In this document: positions 1 through 9,269 of the stretch, piece after piece
Layout: each line of letters starts with the position of its first letter
How positions within the stretch are numbered: the stretch's first letter is position 1
Notes under the pieces: generated by a model
Database searches by the model: none
Told to the model about the DNA's origin: nothing
Seen by the model: the letters and a program-made list of their open reading frames with translations, nothing else
Assembly (NCBI RefSeq): GCF_011759585.1
Contig: NZ_JAAOYV010000001.1
Location: forward strand, 930,001 to 994,000
Source: Frigoribacterium endophyticum
GTDB taxonomy: Bacteria; Actinomycetota; Actinomycetes; Actinomycetales; Microbacteriaceae
Direction of reading: 5' to 3'
Length of the DNA: 64,000 nt
Translations under genes and position numbers: made by a program

Positions 1-92
1 CGGGCGGCACCGCCGTCACCGTCAAGGTGCCGGTCGCCGACCTCGAGTCGTCGCTGGACGAGACGAAGGAGCTCGTCGAGCAGAACGGCTGA
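1..92 (+). CDS. 3' end of a CDS, probably methionine-binding lipoprotein MetQ
   Basis: Only the last 29 codons are inside the window, read in the frame ending at the TGA at 90-92. The tail contains VKVPVADLESSLDE and closes with a charged helix, which fits the end of an NlpA/MetQ-type periplasmic binding lipoprotein. The main argument is position: it lies 82 bp upstream of metN and metI on the same strand, where the binding protein of this importer is expected. The identification is an inference from context, because the fragment is too short to carry family motifs. Confidence 0.5.
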   Translation, partial: GGTAVTVKVPVADLESSLDETKELVEQNG

Positions 93-116
93 CGCCCGGC
101 CCGACCTGCCCCGCCC

Positions 117-145
117 GACCCGTGTGCCACCCTGGTGCACGGGTC
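117..145 (+). terminator. Stem-loop between metQ-like gene and metN
   Basis: A 12-bp stem (117-128 with 134-145, two G-U wobbles) closes a 5-nt loop. There is no T-run. It sits between the stop of the binding-protein gene and the ribosome binding site of metN. It may act as an attenuator or 3' stabiliser giving more binding protein than transporter, a common arrangement in ABC operons. The hairpin is seen; the role is inferred. Confidence 0.5.
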
Positions 146-174
146 CGGCCGTCCCGCCCCTGACGAGGAGAACC

Positions 175-1230
175 ATGCCCGCCATCACCCTGACCGACGT
201 CGTGAAGACGTACCCGCCCCGAGAGAAGGGCGGCGCCCCCCTGACCGCCGTCGACGGCGTGAGCCTCGAGATCGCGGACGGCGAGATCTTCGGCATCATC
301 GGCTACTCCGGGGCCGGCAAGAGCACGCTGGTCCGCCTGATCAACGCGCTCGAGCTGACGACCAGCGGGCGCATCGAGATCGACGGGGCGCCCGTCACCG
401 GGCTGCCCGAGCGCGAGCTGCGCCGGGTGCGGGCCGGCATCGGCATGATCTTCCAGCAGTTCAACCTCTTCTCGTCCAAGACGGTCTGGGGCAACGTGGA
501 GTTCCCGCTGCGGGCCGCCGGGGTGCCGAAGGCCGAACACCAGCGGCGGATCAGCGACCTGCTGCACTTCGTCGGCCTCGCCGACAAGGCCCACGCCAGG
601 CCCGACCAGCTCTCCGGCGGGCAGAAGCAGCGCGTGGGCATCGCCCGGGCCCTCGCCACGTCGCCGCGCATCCTCCTCGCCGACGAGGCGACGAGCGCCC
701 TCGACCCCGAGACGACGCAGGAGGTGCTGGGGCTCCTCCGGCGGGTCAACGCCGAGCTCGGCATCACGATCGTCGTCATCACCCACGAGATGGACGTCAT
801 CAAGTCCATCGCCGACCGGGTGGCCGTGATGGACTCCGGCAAGGTGGTCGAGCTGGGCCCCACCTTCCAGGTCTTCAGCGAGCCCCGGGAGGCCTCCACC
901 CGCCGCTTCGTGTCGACGGTCGTCGCGGGCAGCCCCGAGGGCGACGAGCTCGCGGCCCTGCGCCGACGCCACCCCGGTCGGCTCGTGACCGTCAGGGTCT
1001 CCGAGGGCGGGGTGGACCAGCAGCACGTGTTCGGGGTCCTGGCCCGGCACGGCGTCTCCTTCGAGATCGTCTTCGGCGGCATCGACGAGATCGCCGGCCG
1101 GACCTTCGGCACCCTGACCCTCGCCCTGGCGGGCGACGACGGGGCCGTGGAGGCCGCCGTCGGTGAGCTCGGCCCCGCGGCCACGGAGCTCCTCCCGCCC
1201 GCCGCCGTCACGACGCAGAAGGGCCTCTGA
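175..1230 (+). CDS. metN: Methionine ABC importer ATP-binding protein MetN
   Basis: This is the 351-aa cytoplasmic ATPase of the MetNIQ importer for D/L-methionine. Walker A GYSGAGKST lies at residues 43-51, followed by a Q-loop (FQQFNLFSSKTV), the ABC signature LSGGQKQR and Walker B ILLADEATSALD. The roughly 90 C-terminal residues form the NIL domain, which in MetN binds methionine and inhibits transport. ATG 175 is chosen over the upstream in-frame ATG at 124 because a GAGGAG ribosome binding site stands just before it and the protein then opens directly with the ABC domain (MPAITLTDVVKTY). The gene is followed 3 nt later by metI, so the two are co-translated. Confidence 0.95.
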   Translation: MPAITLTDVVKTYPPREKGGAPLTAVDGVSLEIADGEIFGIIGYSGAGKSTLVRLINALELTTSGRIEIDGAPVTGLPERELRRVRAGIGMIFQQFNLFSSKTVWGNVEFPLRAAGVPKAEHQRRISDLLHFVGLADKAHARPDQLSGGQKQRVGIARALATSPRILLADEATSALDPETTQEVLGLLRRVNAELGITIVVITHEMDVIKSIADRVAVMDSGKVVELGPTFQVFSEPREASTRRFVSTVVAGSPEGDELAALRRRHPGRLVTVRVSEGGVDQQHVFGVLARHGVSFEIVFGGIDEIAGRTFGTLTLALAGDDGAVEAAVGELGPAATELLPPAAVTTQKGL

Positions 1231-1233
1231 CCC

Positions 1234-1893
1234 GTGGACTCCCTCCTCCAGCTCCAGCCGCTGCTCTGGCAGGCGGCCTACGAGACCGTCTACATCGTGG
1301 CCCTCACCCTCCTGCTGGGCGGCCTGGGCGGCCTCCTCCTCGGGCTCGCGCTGTACCTCACGCGAGCCGGGGCGCTCTTCGCCAACCGACCCGTCTTCAG
1401 CGTGCTGAACGTCGTCGTCAACGTCTTCCGGCCGATCCCGTTCATCATCTTCCTCGCGGCGGCCCAGCCTCTCGCCCGGGCCGTGCTCGGCACCGGCGTG
1501 GGCAACACGGCGATCATCTTCACGCTCTCGCTCGCGGCGTCGTTCGCCATCTCCCGCATCGTCGAGCAGAACCTGCTGACCGTCCAGCCCGGCGTGGTCG
1601 AGGCCGCGAGGGCCGCGGGCGCCGGCCCGTTCCGCATCATCGGCAGCGTCATCCTGCCGGAGGCGCTGGGGCCGTTGATCCTGGGCTACACCTTCGTCTT
1701 CGTCGCGCTGGTCGACATGTCGGCGGTCGCCGGCTACGTGGGCGGCGGGGGGCTCGGGGCCTTCGCGCTCCTCTACGGCTACCGGCAGTTCGACCCGGTC
1801 GTGACCTGGGCGGCCGTGCTGCTGATCATCGTCCTGGTGCAGCTCGTCCAGTTCGCCGGCAACGCCCTCGCCCGTCGCGCGCTGCGACGCTGA
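1234..1893 (+). CDS. metI: Methionine ABC importer permease MetI
   Basis: The 219-aa inner-membrane permease of MetNIQ has about five hydrophobic helices. Its cytoplasmic coupling loop EAARAAGAGPFRIIGSVILP is the EAA motif that docks on MetN. The segment PIPFIIFLAAAQPLAR is typical of MetI. The start is GTG 1234, three bases after the metN stop. No gene for a methionine regulator is adjacent, and any riboswitch would lie upstream of metQ, outside the window. Confidence 0.93.
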   Translation: MDSLLQLQPLLWQAAYETVYIVALTLLLGGLGGLLLGLALYLTRAGALFANRPVFSVLNVVVNVFRPIPFIIFLAAAQPLARAVLGTGVGNTAIIFTLSLAASFAISRIVEQNLLTVQPGVVEAARAAGAGPFRIIGSVILPEALGPLILGYTFVFVALVDMSAVAGYVGGGGLGAFALLYGYRQFDPVVTWAAVLLIIVLVQLVQFAGNALARRALRR

Positions 1894-1934
1894 CGGGGGG
1901 TCCCGGCGGGGTCGGGCCTGACGGACGTCCGGTC

Positions 1935-1940
1935 TACAGT
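1935..1940 (+). promoter_or_regulatory. -10 element (TACAGT) of the moxR operon, leaderless type
   Basis: TACAGT matches the actinobacterial -10 consensus TANNNT and ends 7 nt before GTG 1948, so transcription would begin at or next to the start codon. No Shine-Dalgarno precedes the gene. A clear -35 was not found. Confidence 0.6.
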
Positions 1941-1947
1941 GGAGCGC

Positions 1948-2982
<1,035 letters not shown>

Positions 2983-2986
2983 CGCC

Positions 2987-3874
2987 GTGCCGGGCCTGCT
3001 GCTCCGGGTGCGCACGAAGATGTCGCTGTTCGCCCACCGACGCACCCTCGACCTGCTCGAGGGCGGCTACGCCTCCGTCCACCACGGGCGCAGCCACGAC
3101 TTCGACGACCTGCGGGCGTACGTGCCGGGCGACGAGGTGCGCGACATCGACTGGAAGGCCACCGCCCGCCACGGCGAGCCCCTCGTCAAGCGCTACATCG
3201 CCAGCCGTCGCCGCCACCTGGTGCTGGTCGTCGACACCGGCCGCAACATGGCCGCCACCGCCGCCGGCGGCGAGACCAAGAAAGACATCGCCGTGATGGC
3301 GGCCGGGGCCCTGGGCTACATCGCCGCGCAGCACGGCGACGTCGTCAGCCTGGTGGCGGGCGACGAGTCGGGCACGCGGGCCTACCCCGCCGGGTCCACC
3401 GACGCGCACCTCGAGATGCTGCTGCGGCGCGTCGACGAGCGGGTGAGCCTCGAGGCGCCCCGCAGCGACCTGCACGGCGTCCTGTCGTGGGTCGCGCGGG
3501 GCGTGCGTCGGCGGTCGATGCTGCTCGTGGTGGCCGACGACGTCGTGGTCGACGAGGTGCTCGAGAAGCTCCTGCGCCGGCTCCGTGCGCAGCACGAGAT
3601 CCTCTGGCTCACGGTCGGCGACGCCGACCTGATGAGCCGCGCGGGCCACGCGCGCGACCTCTACGACGTCCAGGAGGCCTCGGGGCTCCCCGCGTACCTC
3701 CGCGAGAACGGAGCCCTGCGGGTCGCCTTCGACGCCTCGTCCGAGCGGCGGGTCGGCGACGCCGAGCGCCAGCTGCAGGCCCTCGGCATCAGCAGCCAGC
3801 GCCTCACCGCCCAGTCGCAGGTCGTCCCCGGTCTCTCCGCCCTGATCGAGAAGCACCGCCGTGCTCGACGATGA
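2987..3874 (+). CDS. DUF58 domain-containing protein
   Basis: This 295-aa protein carries the DUF58 core: the block DDLRAYVPGDEVRDIDWKAT near residues 40-60 is diagnostic, followed by LVKRYIASRRRHLVLVVDTG, a degenerate VWA-like fold. DUF58 proteins are nearly always encoded next to moxR, as here (4-bp gap), and are presumed MoxR partners. There is no membrane segment or signal peptide, so it should be cytoplasmic. The start is GTG 2987. Its 3' end overlaps the next gene by 14 bp. Confidence 0.88.
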   Translation: MPGLLLRVRTKMSLFAHRRTLDLLEGGYASVHHGRSHDFDDLRAYVPGDEVRDIDWKATARHGEPLVKRYIASRRRHLVLVVDTGRNMAATAAGGETKKDIAVMAAGALGYIAAQHGDVVSLVAGDESGTRAYPAGSTDAHLEMLLRRVDERVSLEAPRSDLHGVLSWVARGVRRRSMLLVVADDVVVDEVLEKLLRRLRAQHEILWLTVGDADLMSRAGHARDLYDVQEASGLPAYLRENGALRVAFDASSERRVGDAERQLQALGISSQRLTAQSQVVPGLSALIEKHRRARR

Positions 3875-4340
3875 CGGCTTCTTCGGCCCCTACCAGTACC
3901 AGTGGTGGGGGCTCTGGCTCGCCCTCGGCCTCCTCCTCCTGGCGCTCGTCGTGGGGTGGTGGGTGTTCGTGGCGCGGTTCTCGGCGCGACGCCTCCCGCC
4001 AGCCGAGCGCGCCGCCCGACGGGCGGCCGCCGTCGACCTCCCGAGCGTCCGGGCCCGGTACCTCGGCCTGGTCGACGAGGTCGAGGCCGCGGCCGCGGCG
4101 GGCAGGCTCGACGACCGCGCCGTCCACGGTCGACTGAGCCTTCTGCTGCGCTCCTTCGCCCACGAGACCGCCGGGGTCGACACCCACGTGATGACGTTGG
4201 CCGACCTGCGCGAGTCCGACCTGCCGCAGCTCACCGGCGCGGTCGAGGAGTACTACCCGCCCGCCTTCCGTCCGGCGTACCCGGGCGACGCGCGCCACGC
4301 CGTCGCCACGGCACGGGAGGTGATCACCTCGTGGGCCTGA
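3861..4340 (+). CDS. Small membrane protein of the MoxR/VWA operon
   Basis: The protein has 159 aa and a GTG start. One transmembrane helix (about residues 17-38, WGLWLALGLLLLALVVGWWVFV) is followed by a basic, helical cytoplasmic tail. Genes of this kind are found between DUF58 and VWA genes in MoxR operons, often annotated DUF4381-like; I can support the position but not a family. It overlaps both neighbours (14 bp upstream, 10 bp downstream), so translation is coupled. Confidence 0.75.
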   Translation: MLDDDGFFGPYQYQWWGLWLALGLLLLALVVGWWVFVARFSARRLPPAERAARRAAAVDLPSVRARYLGLVDEVEAAAAAGRLDDRAVHGRLSLLLRSFAHETAGVDTHVMTLADLRESDLPQLTGAVEEYYPPAFRPAYPGDARHAVATAREVITSWA

Positions 4341-5332
4341 TCTTCTGGTGGGTGCCCCTCGTGGCGCTCGTCGTCGCGGGAGTCGCGGTCTGGCTCACCG
4401 TGCGGCGCCTCCGTCGCGAACGGGGTCGCCTCCGTCGCCTCGGCACGCCCGTCGCGCACAGCGAGCGCCTCACCGAGCTGCCGGTGTACCGCCGGCTGGT
4501 GCGCCGGTACCGCGCGCTGCTCGTGGCGGCGCTGGTCGCCCTGGTCGCCCTGGGCGGCGTCGGCGCGCTGCTCGCCGCCCGCCCCTCGTCGACCCAGGTG
4601 GTCGAGCCGCCGTCCTACAAGCGCGACATCGTGCTCTGCCTCGACGTCTCCGGGTCGATGACCGAGGTCGACGCCCAGATCGTCGAGACGTTCGCCCAGC
4701 TGGCCCAGGGGCTCGACGGTGAGCGGATCGGCCTGACCCTCTTCGACAGCTCTGCCGTGACGGCCTTCCCGCTCACCGACGACTACGACTTCGTGACCGA
4801 GCAGCTCCGGCGCTACGGCGCCTCCTTCGACTCCCTCGGCGAGGACGGCACGCGGTACTGGTCGGGCACCGACCTCGGCGAGGGGGCCTCGCTGATCGGC
4901 GACGGCCTCGCGTCGTGCGTGCTGGGCTTCGACGGCGGCAGCGAGAGCACCCGGCCCAAGTCGGTCGTGCTGGCCACCGACAACTACGTCAACGGCCAGG
5001 CCCTCGTGACCCTCGCCGACGCCGGTGAGCTCGCCACCGAGCGCGACGTGCGGGTCTACGCGCTGAACCCGGCCGACTACTCGTCCGACGCCGTCGCCGA
5101 CGAGGTGGCGGGGGAGCTCGAGCAGGTCGCCGTCGACACCGGCGGGGCCTACTACGCCCTGAACGACGACGACACGGTCTCCGCGGTGATCGACGCCATC
5201 GACGAGCGGGAGGCCGGGCTGTTCACGGGCACGCGCCGGCTCGTCGTCACCGACCGGCCCCAGGGGCTCGTCATCGCGGCCCTGCTGGGCGTCGCGGGCG
5301 CGTTCCTCCTGCTCTGGCGGGTGCGGCTGTGA
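4331..5332 (+). CDS. VWA domain membrane protein (BatA-like)
   Basis: This 333-aa protein has N-terminal transmembrane helices (about 1-22 and 57-80), an extracytoplasmic von Willebrand A domain with the metal site DVSGSMTEV, and a C-terminal helix near 305-330. The topology matches BatA/BatB proteins of the aerotolerance operon. GTG 4331 gives the expected N-terminal helix GLIFWWVPLVALVVAG; the frame is open further upstream but that part lies over the previous gene. The role is unclear; family members support envelope integrity or stress tolerance. Confidence 0.85.
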   Translation: MGLIFWWVPLVALVVAGVAVWLTVRRLRRERGRLRRLGTPVAHSERLTELPVYRRLVRRYRALLVAALVALVALGGVGALLAARPSSTQVVEPPSYKRDIVLCLDVSGSMTEVDAQIVETFAQLAQGLDGERIGLTLFDSSAVTAFPLTDDYDFVTEQLRRYGASFDSLGEDGTRYWSGTDLGEGASLIGDGLASCVLGFDGGSESTRPKSVVLATDNYVNGQALVTLADAGELATERDVRVYALNPADYSSDAVADEVAGELEQVAVDTGGAYYALNDDDTVSAVIDAIDEREAGLFTGTRRLVVTDRPQGLVIAALLGVAGAFLLLWRVRL

Positions 5333-6489
5333 GCGCGGTCGGCACTGTGAGCGCGGTCGGTACGGGGGAGGCGCTGGTCACCGCTTCGACGGGGGTCGCT
5401 CGGGCCGTCGTGTTCCAGCCCGTGCTGCCCTGGTGGCTGCTCGCCCTCGTCGGCGTCGCCCTGCTCGGCTTCACCGCCTGGCGGCTCGTCGCGGAGCGGT
5501 CGAACCGGCGGCTCGCCCGGGCCTGGGCTCGGCGCCTGGGCGTGGTGGCGCTGCTCCTCGTCGTGGCCGCCCGCCCCGGCCTGCCGGGAGGCTCGGCGGA
5601 GGCGTCGGTCGCGCAGGTCAACGTCTTCTTCGTCGTCGACACCACCTCCAGCATCGCGGCGGAGGACTGGGGCGACGGCGAGCCGCGGCTGACGGGGGTC
5701 CGCGCCGACGTGGCCGCCGTCACGGAGCAGCTCGCCGGGGCGCGGTTCTCGCTGATCAGCTTCGACAGCACCGCGGTGCTGCGCACGCCCCTCACCGACG
5801 ACGCGGCCGCCGTGGTGTCGGCGGCCGAGGTCATGAACCAGGAGATCACGACGTACTCCCGGGGCAGCTCGATCAGCGAGGCGAACGAACTCCTCGCCGA
5901 GCGCCTGGCCGAGGCCCGCGACGCCGACCCGGCACGGGCGAACGTCGTCTACTACCTGGGCGACGGCGAGCAGACCTCGGGCGACGAGCCGGAGTCGTTC
6001 GCCGAGGCGGCCGGCGATGTCGACGGGGGAGCCGTGCTCGGCTACGGCACCGCCGCTGGCGGGCCGATGAAGGTGTTCGACGGGTACGGCGACGAGTACA
6101 GCAGCGACGAGTACATCCTCGACCGGACCCAGGCGGGGGAGCCCGAGGCGATCTCGCGCATCGACGAGGACGCGCTCCGCACCGTCGCCGACCAGCTCGG
6201 GGTGCCGTACGAGCACCGCTCGGCGGGCACGAGCATCGACTCCGTCGTCGCCGACGTGCGCTCGGGCAGCGTCGCGTCGGACGCGACCCGGTCCGAGTTG
6301 GTGACCGACCTCTACTGGATCGCCGCGGTGCCGCTCTTCCTGCTCGTGCTCGTCGACGCCCTCCAGGTCGCCCGCGCCCTGGCGGAGGTCAGGCCCGCCC
6401 GGCCTCCCCGGCCCGGGGGCGCCGCCGGCTCCGACCGGCCGCCCCGCGCCTCCGACGCCCGCCGACCCACGACCGGAGCCCGTCCGTGA
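5329..6489 (+). CDS. VWA domain membrane protein (BatB-like)
   Basis: This is the second VWA protein of the operon, 386 aa, with two N-terminal helices (about 30-50 and 62-80), a VWA domain and a C-terminal helix near 327-345. Its metal site reads DTTSSIA where DxSxS is usual, so Thr replaces the first Ser. GTG 5329 overlaps the upstream stop by 4 bp; a second GTG at 5347 inside a local GTGAGCGCGGTCGG duplication is an alternative start. The paired VWA genes suggest a hetero-oligomeric surface assembly loaded or remodelled by MoxR. Confidence 0.83.
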   Translation: MSAVGTVSAVGTGEALVTASTGVARAVVFQPVLPWWLLALVGVALLGFTAWRLVAERSNRRLARAWARRLGVVALLLVVAARPGLPGGSAEASVAQVNVFFVVDTTSSIAAEDWGDGEPRLTGVRADVAAVTEQLAGARFSLISFDSTAVLRTPLTDDAAAVVSAAEVMNQEITTYSRGSSISEANELLAERLAEARDADPARANVVYYLGDGEQTSGDEPESFAEAAGDVDGGAVLGYGTAAGGPMKVFDGYGDEYSSDEYILDRTQAGEPEAISRIDEDALRTVADQLGVPYEHRSAGTSIDSVVADVRSGSVASDATRSELVTDLYWIAAVPLFLLVLVDALQVARALAEVRPARPPRPGGAAGSDRPPRASDARRPTTGARP

Positions 6490-7313
6490 CCGACACCCTG
6501 CCCCCGCCCCCGGTCGACGAGGTCGCGCGTGCCCGCGTCGCCGTCCCGGCCCCGACGGTCGAGGAGTACCGGCGCCGTCTGCGTCGTCGTCTCCTCCTGT
6601 GGTCGGCCCCGGTCGCCCTGGTCGTCCTCCTCGTCGCGGTCAAGCTGCTGTCGCTCCCGATCGCCGCAGCGCTCACGCAGCAGGCCTACGGCGCCCGTGA
6701 CTTCGAGCGGGCCGCGTCGCTGACCGGGCCGCTCGGCGTCGCCAACGTCGTCGAGCCCTGGGTGCACCACTTCGACCGGGGCACGGCCTACGCGCAGATC
6801 GGCGTGCTCGACGTGGCGCGGCAGGAGTTCGTCACCGCCCTCGACCTCGCCCCCGACGACGACACGGTCTCCTGCGTGATCCGCACCGACCTGGTGCTGA
6901 CCATCGAGGCGCAGGGCGACGCCGCGCTCCTCGAGCTCCGCTACGCGGACGCCGAGGCGCTGTACGCACTCGGCCTGACGACGATCGAGGAGGCGCCCGA
7001 GGGCTGCTTCCGGCCCCCGGAGGACCCGCAGCAGCCCGACACCTCGGAGCCGCTCGACCAGGCCGAGGGACGCCTCGGCGAGAAGGAGCAGCAGGCCCAG
7101 GGCGAGCCGGGCGACGGCGACCCGGGCGGAGGCGACGGGAGCGAGCCCGCCCCCGGCGACGGGGAGGAGGGCGACGACGGAGCCGGCGGCCAGACGCCCC
7201 TGGAGCAGCTGCAGGACCAGGGCGAGCAGAGCCAGCAGGAGCAGCAGCGCGACCAGGACCGCGAGCGGTACTACGAGCAGAACCCGGGGGACTACGACGG
7301 CAAGCCGTGGTGA
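6486..7313 (+). CDS. Tetratricopeptide-type membrane protein (BatC-like)
   Basis: The 275-aa protein has one transmembrane helix (about residues 37-60), a helical-repeat region with the TPR-like stretch FDRGTAYAQIGVLDVARQEF, and a long hydrophilic tail rich in Gly, Asp, Glu and Gln (after about residue 185) ending YDGKPW. It fits the place of BatC/TPR genes at the end of VWA operons. GTG 6486 overlaps the previous stop (GTGA). It is the last gene of the operon; proS starts 28 bp later from its own promoter. Confidence 0.75.
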   Translation: MTDTLPPPPVDEVARARVAVPAPTVEEYRRRLRRRLLLWSAPVALVVLLVAVKLLSLPIAAALTQQAYGARDFERAASLTGPLGVANVVEPWVHHFDRGTAYAQIGVLDVARQEFVTALDLAPDDDTVSCVIRTDLVLTIEAQGDAALLELRYADAEALYALGLTTIEEAPEGCFRPPEDPQQPDTSEPLDQAEGRLGEKEQQAQGEPGDGDPGGGDGSEPAPGDGEEGDDGAGGQTPLEQLQDQGEQSQQEQQRDQDRERYYEQNPGDYDGKPW

Positions 7314-7329
7314 GGTGCCGCCGCGCCCC

Positions 7330-7335
7330 TAAGCT
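7330..7335 (+). promoter_or_regulatory. -10 element (TAAGCT) of proS, leaderless type
   Basis: TAAGCT lies exactly 6 nt before the GTG start of proS at 7342, with no Shine-Dalgarno between. This is the spacing expected when the transcript starts on the first codon base. Confidence 0.65.
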
Positions 7336-7341
7336 GGTCGG

Positions 7342-9099
7342 GTGTCCACGCGCCTCTCCCAGCTCTTCGTCCGCACCCTCCGAGAAGACCCCTCCGACGC
7401 GGAGGTGACCAGCCACCGCCTCCTCGTGCGGGCCGGCTACATCCGCCGTCAGGCGCCGGGCGTGTTCGCCTGGCTGCCGCTCGGCCTCCGCGTCAAGGCC
7501 CGCATCGAGGCCGTGATCCGCGACGAGATGGCCGCCGCCGGCGCCCAGGAGGTGCACTTCCCGGCCCTGCTGCCGCGCGAGCCCTACGAGGCGACCGGCC
7601 GATGGACGGAGTACGGCGAGGGCATGTTCCGCCTGAAGGACCGCAAGGACGCCGACTACCTCCTGGCGCCCACGCACGAGGAGGTCTTCACGCTCCTCGT
7701 CAAGGACCTCTACTCGTCGTACAAGGACCTCCCGCTCACCCTGTTCCAGATCCAGGACAAGTACCGTGACGAGGCACGGCCCCGGGCCGGCCTCCTGCGC
7801 GGTCGCGAGTTCACGATGAAGGACGCCTACTCGTTCGACGTCCGCGACGAGGGCCTCGAGCTCAGCTACCAGGCCCAGCGCGACGCCTACGAGCGCATCT
7901 TCACGCGACTCGGCCTCGAGTACGTCATCGTCCAGGCCGACGCGGGCGCCATGGGCGGCTCGCGCTCGGAGGAGTTCCTGCACCCGACCGAGGTCGGCGA
8001 AGACACGTTCGTCCGCTCGGCCGGCGGCTACGCGGCGAACGTCGAGGCGTTCACCACCACGGTGCCCGCGGTCGTGCCGATCGAGGGCCAGCCCGCCGCG
8101 GTGATGCTCGACAAGGCCGACACGCCCACGATCGCCTCGCTCGTGGAGCAGCTCGAGACCGCGCACCCGCGCGCCGACGGCCGGCCCTGGACGGCCGCCG
8201 ACACCCTCAAGAACGTCGTGGTCGCGCTCACGCACCTCGACGGCACGCGTGAGCTCGTCGTCGTCGGCCTGCCCGGCGACCGCGACGTCGACATGAAGCG
8301 GCTCGAGGTCGCGTTCGCCCCGGCCGAGGTCGACGCCGCCGGCGACGCGGACTTCGCGAAGGCGCCCGGCCTGGTGAAGGGCTACATCGGGCCCGGCGGC
8401 GCGGGCTGGGGAGCCGGCATCCGCTACGTCGTCGACCCCCGCGTCGTCGAGGGCAGCTCGTGGGTCACCGGGGCCAACATCCCCGGCGTCCACGTCGCGG
8501 GCCTCGTCGCCGGTCGCGACTTCGAGCACGACGGCGTCGTCGAGGCGGCCCAGGTGCGCGAGGGCGACCCCGCCCCCGACGGCTCCGGCCCGATCGAGAC
8601 CGCGCGGGGCATGGAGATCGGCCACGTCTTCCAGCTCGGCCGCAAGTACGCCGAGGCCCTCGGCCTCAAGGTGCTCGACGAGAACGGCAAGCAGGTCACC
8701 GTCACGATGGGCTCGTACGGCATCGGCGTGACCCGCATCCTCGCCGTCATCGCCGAGGCCAACAACGACGAGAAGGGGCTCGTCTGGCCCGAGAACGTGG
8801 CGCCCTTCGACGTGCACGTCGTGGCCACCGGCAAGGACCCCGTCGTCTTCGAGGTGGCCGAGGCCCTGACCGCCGAGCTCGAGCAGCACCGCCTCGACGT
8901 CCTCTACGACGACCGCCCCAAGGTGTCGCCCGGCGTCAAGTTCGGCGACGCCGAGCTGCTCGGCGTGCCGCGCATCGTCGTCGTGGGCCGCTCGGCCGGC
9001 GAGGGCGTCGTCGAGCTCTGGGACCGCCGCACGGGCGAGCGCACCCCCGTCACCGTGGCCGAGGCCGTGGCGGCGCTCTCGGCACCGCGCGCCTCCTGA
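7342..9099 (+). CDS. proS: Prolyl-tRNA synthetase
   Basis: The 585-aa class II synthetase charges tRNA-Pro. The bacterial ProS opening [12 protein letters not shown], motif 1 ([16 protein letters not shown]), motif 2 ([31 protein letters not shown], in part) and motif 3 ([13 protein letters not shown]) are all present. The insertion between motifs 2 and 3 is the trans-editing (INS) domain that removes mischarged Ala. The length is that of the bacterial type. GTG 7342 is set by the upstream -10 box. A perfect hairpin follows the stop, separating it from nusA. Confidence 0.97.
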   Translation: MSTRLSQLFVRTLREDPSDAEVTSHRLLVRAGYIRRQAPGVFAWLPLGLRVKARIEAVIRDEMAAAGAQEVHFPALLPREPYEATGRWTEYGEGMFRLKDRKDADYLLAPTHEEVFTLLVKDLYSSYKDLPLTLFQIQDKYRDEARPRAGLLRGREFTMKDAYSFDVRDEGLELSYQAQRDAYERIFTRLGLEYVIVQADAGAMGGSRSEEFLHPTEVGEDTFVRSAGGYAANVEAFTTTVPAVVPIEGQPAAVMLDKADTPTIASLVEQLETAHPRADGRPWTAADTLKNVVVALTHLDGTRELVVVGLPGDRDVDMKRLEVAFAPAEVDAAGDADFAKAPGLVKGYIGPGGAGWGAGIRYVVDPRVVEGSSWVTGANIPGVHVAGLVAGRDFEHDGVVEAAQVREGDPAPDGSGPIETARGMEIGHVFQLGRKYAEALGLKVLDENGKQVTVTMGSYGIGVTRILAVIAEANNDEKGLVWPENVAPFDVHVVATGKDPVVFEVAEALTAELEQHRLDVLYDDRPKVSPGVKFGDAELLGVPRIVVVGRSAGEGVVELWDRRTGERTPVTVAEAVAALSAPRAS

Positions 9100-9104
9100 C
9101 CACC

Positions 9105-9147
9105 GACACCGCGCCTCCCCGTCGTCCTGACGAGGAGGCGCGGTGTC
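9105..9147 (+). terminator. Terminator hairpin after proS
   Basis: A perfect 14-bp stem (9105-9118 with 9134-9147) encloses a 15-nt loop. No U-tract follows. Its arm GACACCGCGCCTCC recurs in the hairpin at 26782-26818, so it may be a reusable terminator module. Confidence 0.75.
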
Positions 9148-9185
9148 GTGCGTCCGGGCGGTGCGTCCCCCCGCCCGCACTCGGG

Positions 9186-9191
9186 TACCGT
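9186..9191 (+). promoter_or_regulatory. -10 element (TACCGT) upstream of nusA
   Basis: TACCGT ends 6 nt before an ATG at 9198, the same geometry as the leaderless genes in this window, but that ATG is not the nusA start. The nusA transcript would carry a leader of about 56 nt with a short reading frame inside it. Confidence 0.55.
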
Positions 9192-9197
9192 AGGGGG

Positions 9198-9269
9198 ATG
9201 CTGTGTGCGCCACCGCGCGCGCAGCCTGCAGATCTGAACAGTGGAGGCCCTCAGTGGACATCGACCTGA
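9198..9269 (+). CDS. Candidate 23-aa leader peptide overlapping nusA start
   Basis: An ATG sits 6 nt after a TANNNT box and opens a 23-codon frame rich in Pro and Ala (MLCAPPRAQPADLNSGG...). It stops at 9267-9269, 16 nt inside nusA. If the transcript is leaderless, ribosomes would load here first and terminate just past the nusA ribosome binding site, coupling the two. It may equally be a chance frame. Nothing is known of its function. Confidence 0.35.
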   Translation: MLCAPPRAQPADLNSGGPQWTST

